Positions 63,342 through 64,000 of a stretch of DNA of 64,000 bases are shown piece by piece. The DNA comes from Aeromicrobium erythreum. GTDB lineage: Bacteria; Actinomycetota; Actinomycetes; Propionibacteriales; Nocardioidaceae. The stretch covers positions 2,976,001 to 3,040,000 of the forward strand of contig NZ_CP011502.1 in the NCBI RefSeq assembly GCF_001509405.1, in the 5' to 3' direction. Under the pieces are notes generated by a model, which saw only the letters and a list, made by a program, of their open reading frames with translations, searched no databases and had not been told where the DNA came from. Every line of letters begins with the position of its first letter. Position 1 is the stretch's first letter. The position numbers were made by a program, and so were the translations under genes.

Positions 63342-64000
63342 CGCGTCCACCGCACCACCGTGCGCTGGGCACCGAGGTCGAGCGCACCGTCGTCGGTGGC
63401 GATGGACGCCTCGACGAGGTTGCCGTCCTGCAGGTAGCGCCGGTCCTTCACCTGCTTGCCGAGGAAGATCCGCCACTTCACGTGCGGCGGGAGGAGGGCT
63501 CCCACCTTCTCGACGATGGCCGGCGGAGCGCTCAGCGCGGTGCCCGCCGGCGTGCCGGTGAGGACGAGGTCGCCGGGTGCGAGGTCCTGGAACCGCGCGA
63601 GGGCGGCGAGGGCCTCGGCGGGGCGGTAGATCATGTCGGAGGCCAGCTCGTCCTGGCGCAGCTCGCCGTCGACCCACAGCCGCAGCCGCAGCTCGGGCAG
63701 ACGCTCGAGCTCGCCGTCCTCGAGGACCAGCAGGACCGGGCCGACCGGGGTGAACGTGCGGTAGGACTTGGACTCGTAGAACTGCGTCTTGGGCAGCTGG
63801 AGGTCCCGCGCGGAGACGTCGTTCGCCACCACGAGCGCGGCGACGAGGTCGGGCAGGTCGGAGGCTGCGACCTCCTCCCCCGCCGTGACCGCGCGGCCGA
63901 CCACGAGGCCCAGCTCGACCTCGTAGTCGAGCAGCGTCACGTGCGCGGGCCGCACGATCGGGTCGGACGGGCCGCTGATCGAGCCCGACGACTTGCGGAA
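63338..64000 (-). CDS. Fumarylacetoacetate hydrolase family protein, 5' end cut
   Basis: Visible part is about 220 residues, continuing past the right edge. It opens in-window with FRKSSGSISGPSDPIVRP, then LLDYEVELGLVVGR (the metal site ExE), ANDVSARDLQ, KSYRTFTPVGP and LVLTGTPAGTA, which define the FAH fold with its divalent metal. It should cleave a C-C bond in a ring-cleavage product or decarboxylate/hydrate one. First visible gene of the coupled operon FAH-DoxX-monooxygenase-P450-ferredoxin-reductase. Confidence 0.9.
   Translation of the reverse strand, partial: FRKSSGSISGPSDPIVRPAHVTLLDYEVELGLVVGRAVTAGEEVAASDLPDLVAALVVANDVSARDLQLPKTQFYESKSYRTFTPVGPVLLVLEDGELERLPELRLRLWVDGELRQDELASDMIYRPAEALAALARFQDLAPGDLVLTGTPAGTALSAPPAIVEKVGALLPPHVKWRIFLGKQVKDRRYLQDGNLVEASIATDDGALDLGAQRTVVRWTR

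Overview
The window is high-GC DNA of an actinobacterium. A mycothiol synthase, an actinobacterial GlnR, the MutT1 Nudix/phosphatase fusion, an SseA/DUF1416 sulfurtransferase pair and many TANNNT-(6-7 nt)-ATG/GTG leaderless starts all point that way. The blocks sulfurtransferase/thioredoxin/glnR/mshD and ppk/mutT1/pst resemble the Mycobacterium tuberculosis neighbourhoods around Rv0814c-Rv0821c and Rv2984-Rv2985. A Nocardioidaceae-type genome (Nocardioides or Aeromicrobium) is my best guess, but it is an inference.

Layout. 0-13.4 kb: the end of an asparaginase, then a surface-polysaccharide block (mannose-1-P guanylyltransferase, mannose-6-P isomerase, a BY-type tyrosine autokinase convergent with a low-molecular-weight tyrosine phosphatase, an LCP ligase, a DUF4012 protein and an LPXTG surface protein), with a DEAD-box helicase, YgfZ, a nitrobindin-like protein and Dtd between them. 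13.4-18.5 kb: sulfur and redox genes (DUF1416, thiosulfate sulfurtransferase, DUF4395) behind a Cys-containing leader peptide, then a large palindromic repeat region, phenolic acid decarboxylase, thioredoxin and MoaD. 18.6-34.4 kb: nitrogen and phosphate homeostasis (glnR, an acyl-CoA carboxyltransferase, a mshD with a membrane extension, ppk, mutT1, pstSCAB, Pit, DUF47/PhoU-like), with PHO boxes at pstS and probably ppk and a tandem repeat block at 25.2-26.1 kb. 34.5-39.9 kb: an accessory stretch after tRNA-Lys with small unknown genes, an SOS-controlled DUF222/HNH gene, two head-to-head gene remnants at a deletion scar, and a frameshifted LRV-domain gene.

39.9-45.1 kb: a translationally coupled ssuCBAD sulfonate operon and a TetR/SDR pair. 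45.1-54.8 kb: a ten-gene minus-strand operon of the MSMEG_0565-0572 / sll0783 type (the Nit1C nitrilase cluster). It contains a radical SAM enzyme, a GNAT-AIRS fusion, a flavoprotein, a glycosyltransferase, two nitrilase-fold proteins, an acyl/aryl-AMP ligase and an amidohydrolase. One nitrilase has the Glu-Lys-Cys triad. The other has Asp in place of both Glu and Cys. A sequence matching the GlnR box (GTnAC-n6-GAAAC) lies just upstream of the first gene, which would tie the cluster to the glnR gene in this same window. 55-64 kb: a PucR regulator, a SnoaL-like protein, an FAD-binding dehydrogenase, and an operon of FAH hydrolase, DoxX, flavin monooxygenase, a P450 with CYP199-like features, its 3Fe-4S ferredoxin and a ferredoxin reductase, probably for an aromatic substrate.

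The most unusual items are the Nit1C-type operon with its paired active and pseudo-nitrilase and candidate GlnR control, the cysteine leader peptide, the membrane-extended MshD, the -1 frameshift heptamer in the LRV gene, the deletion scar at 38.2 kb and the palindromic repeat families.
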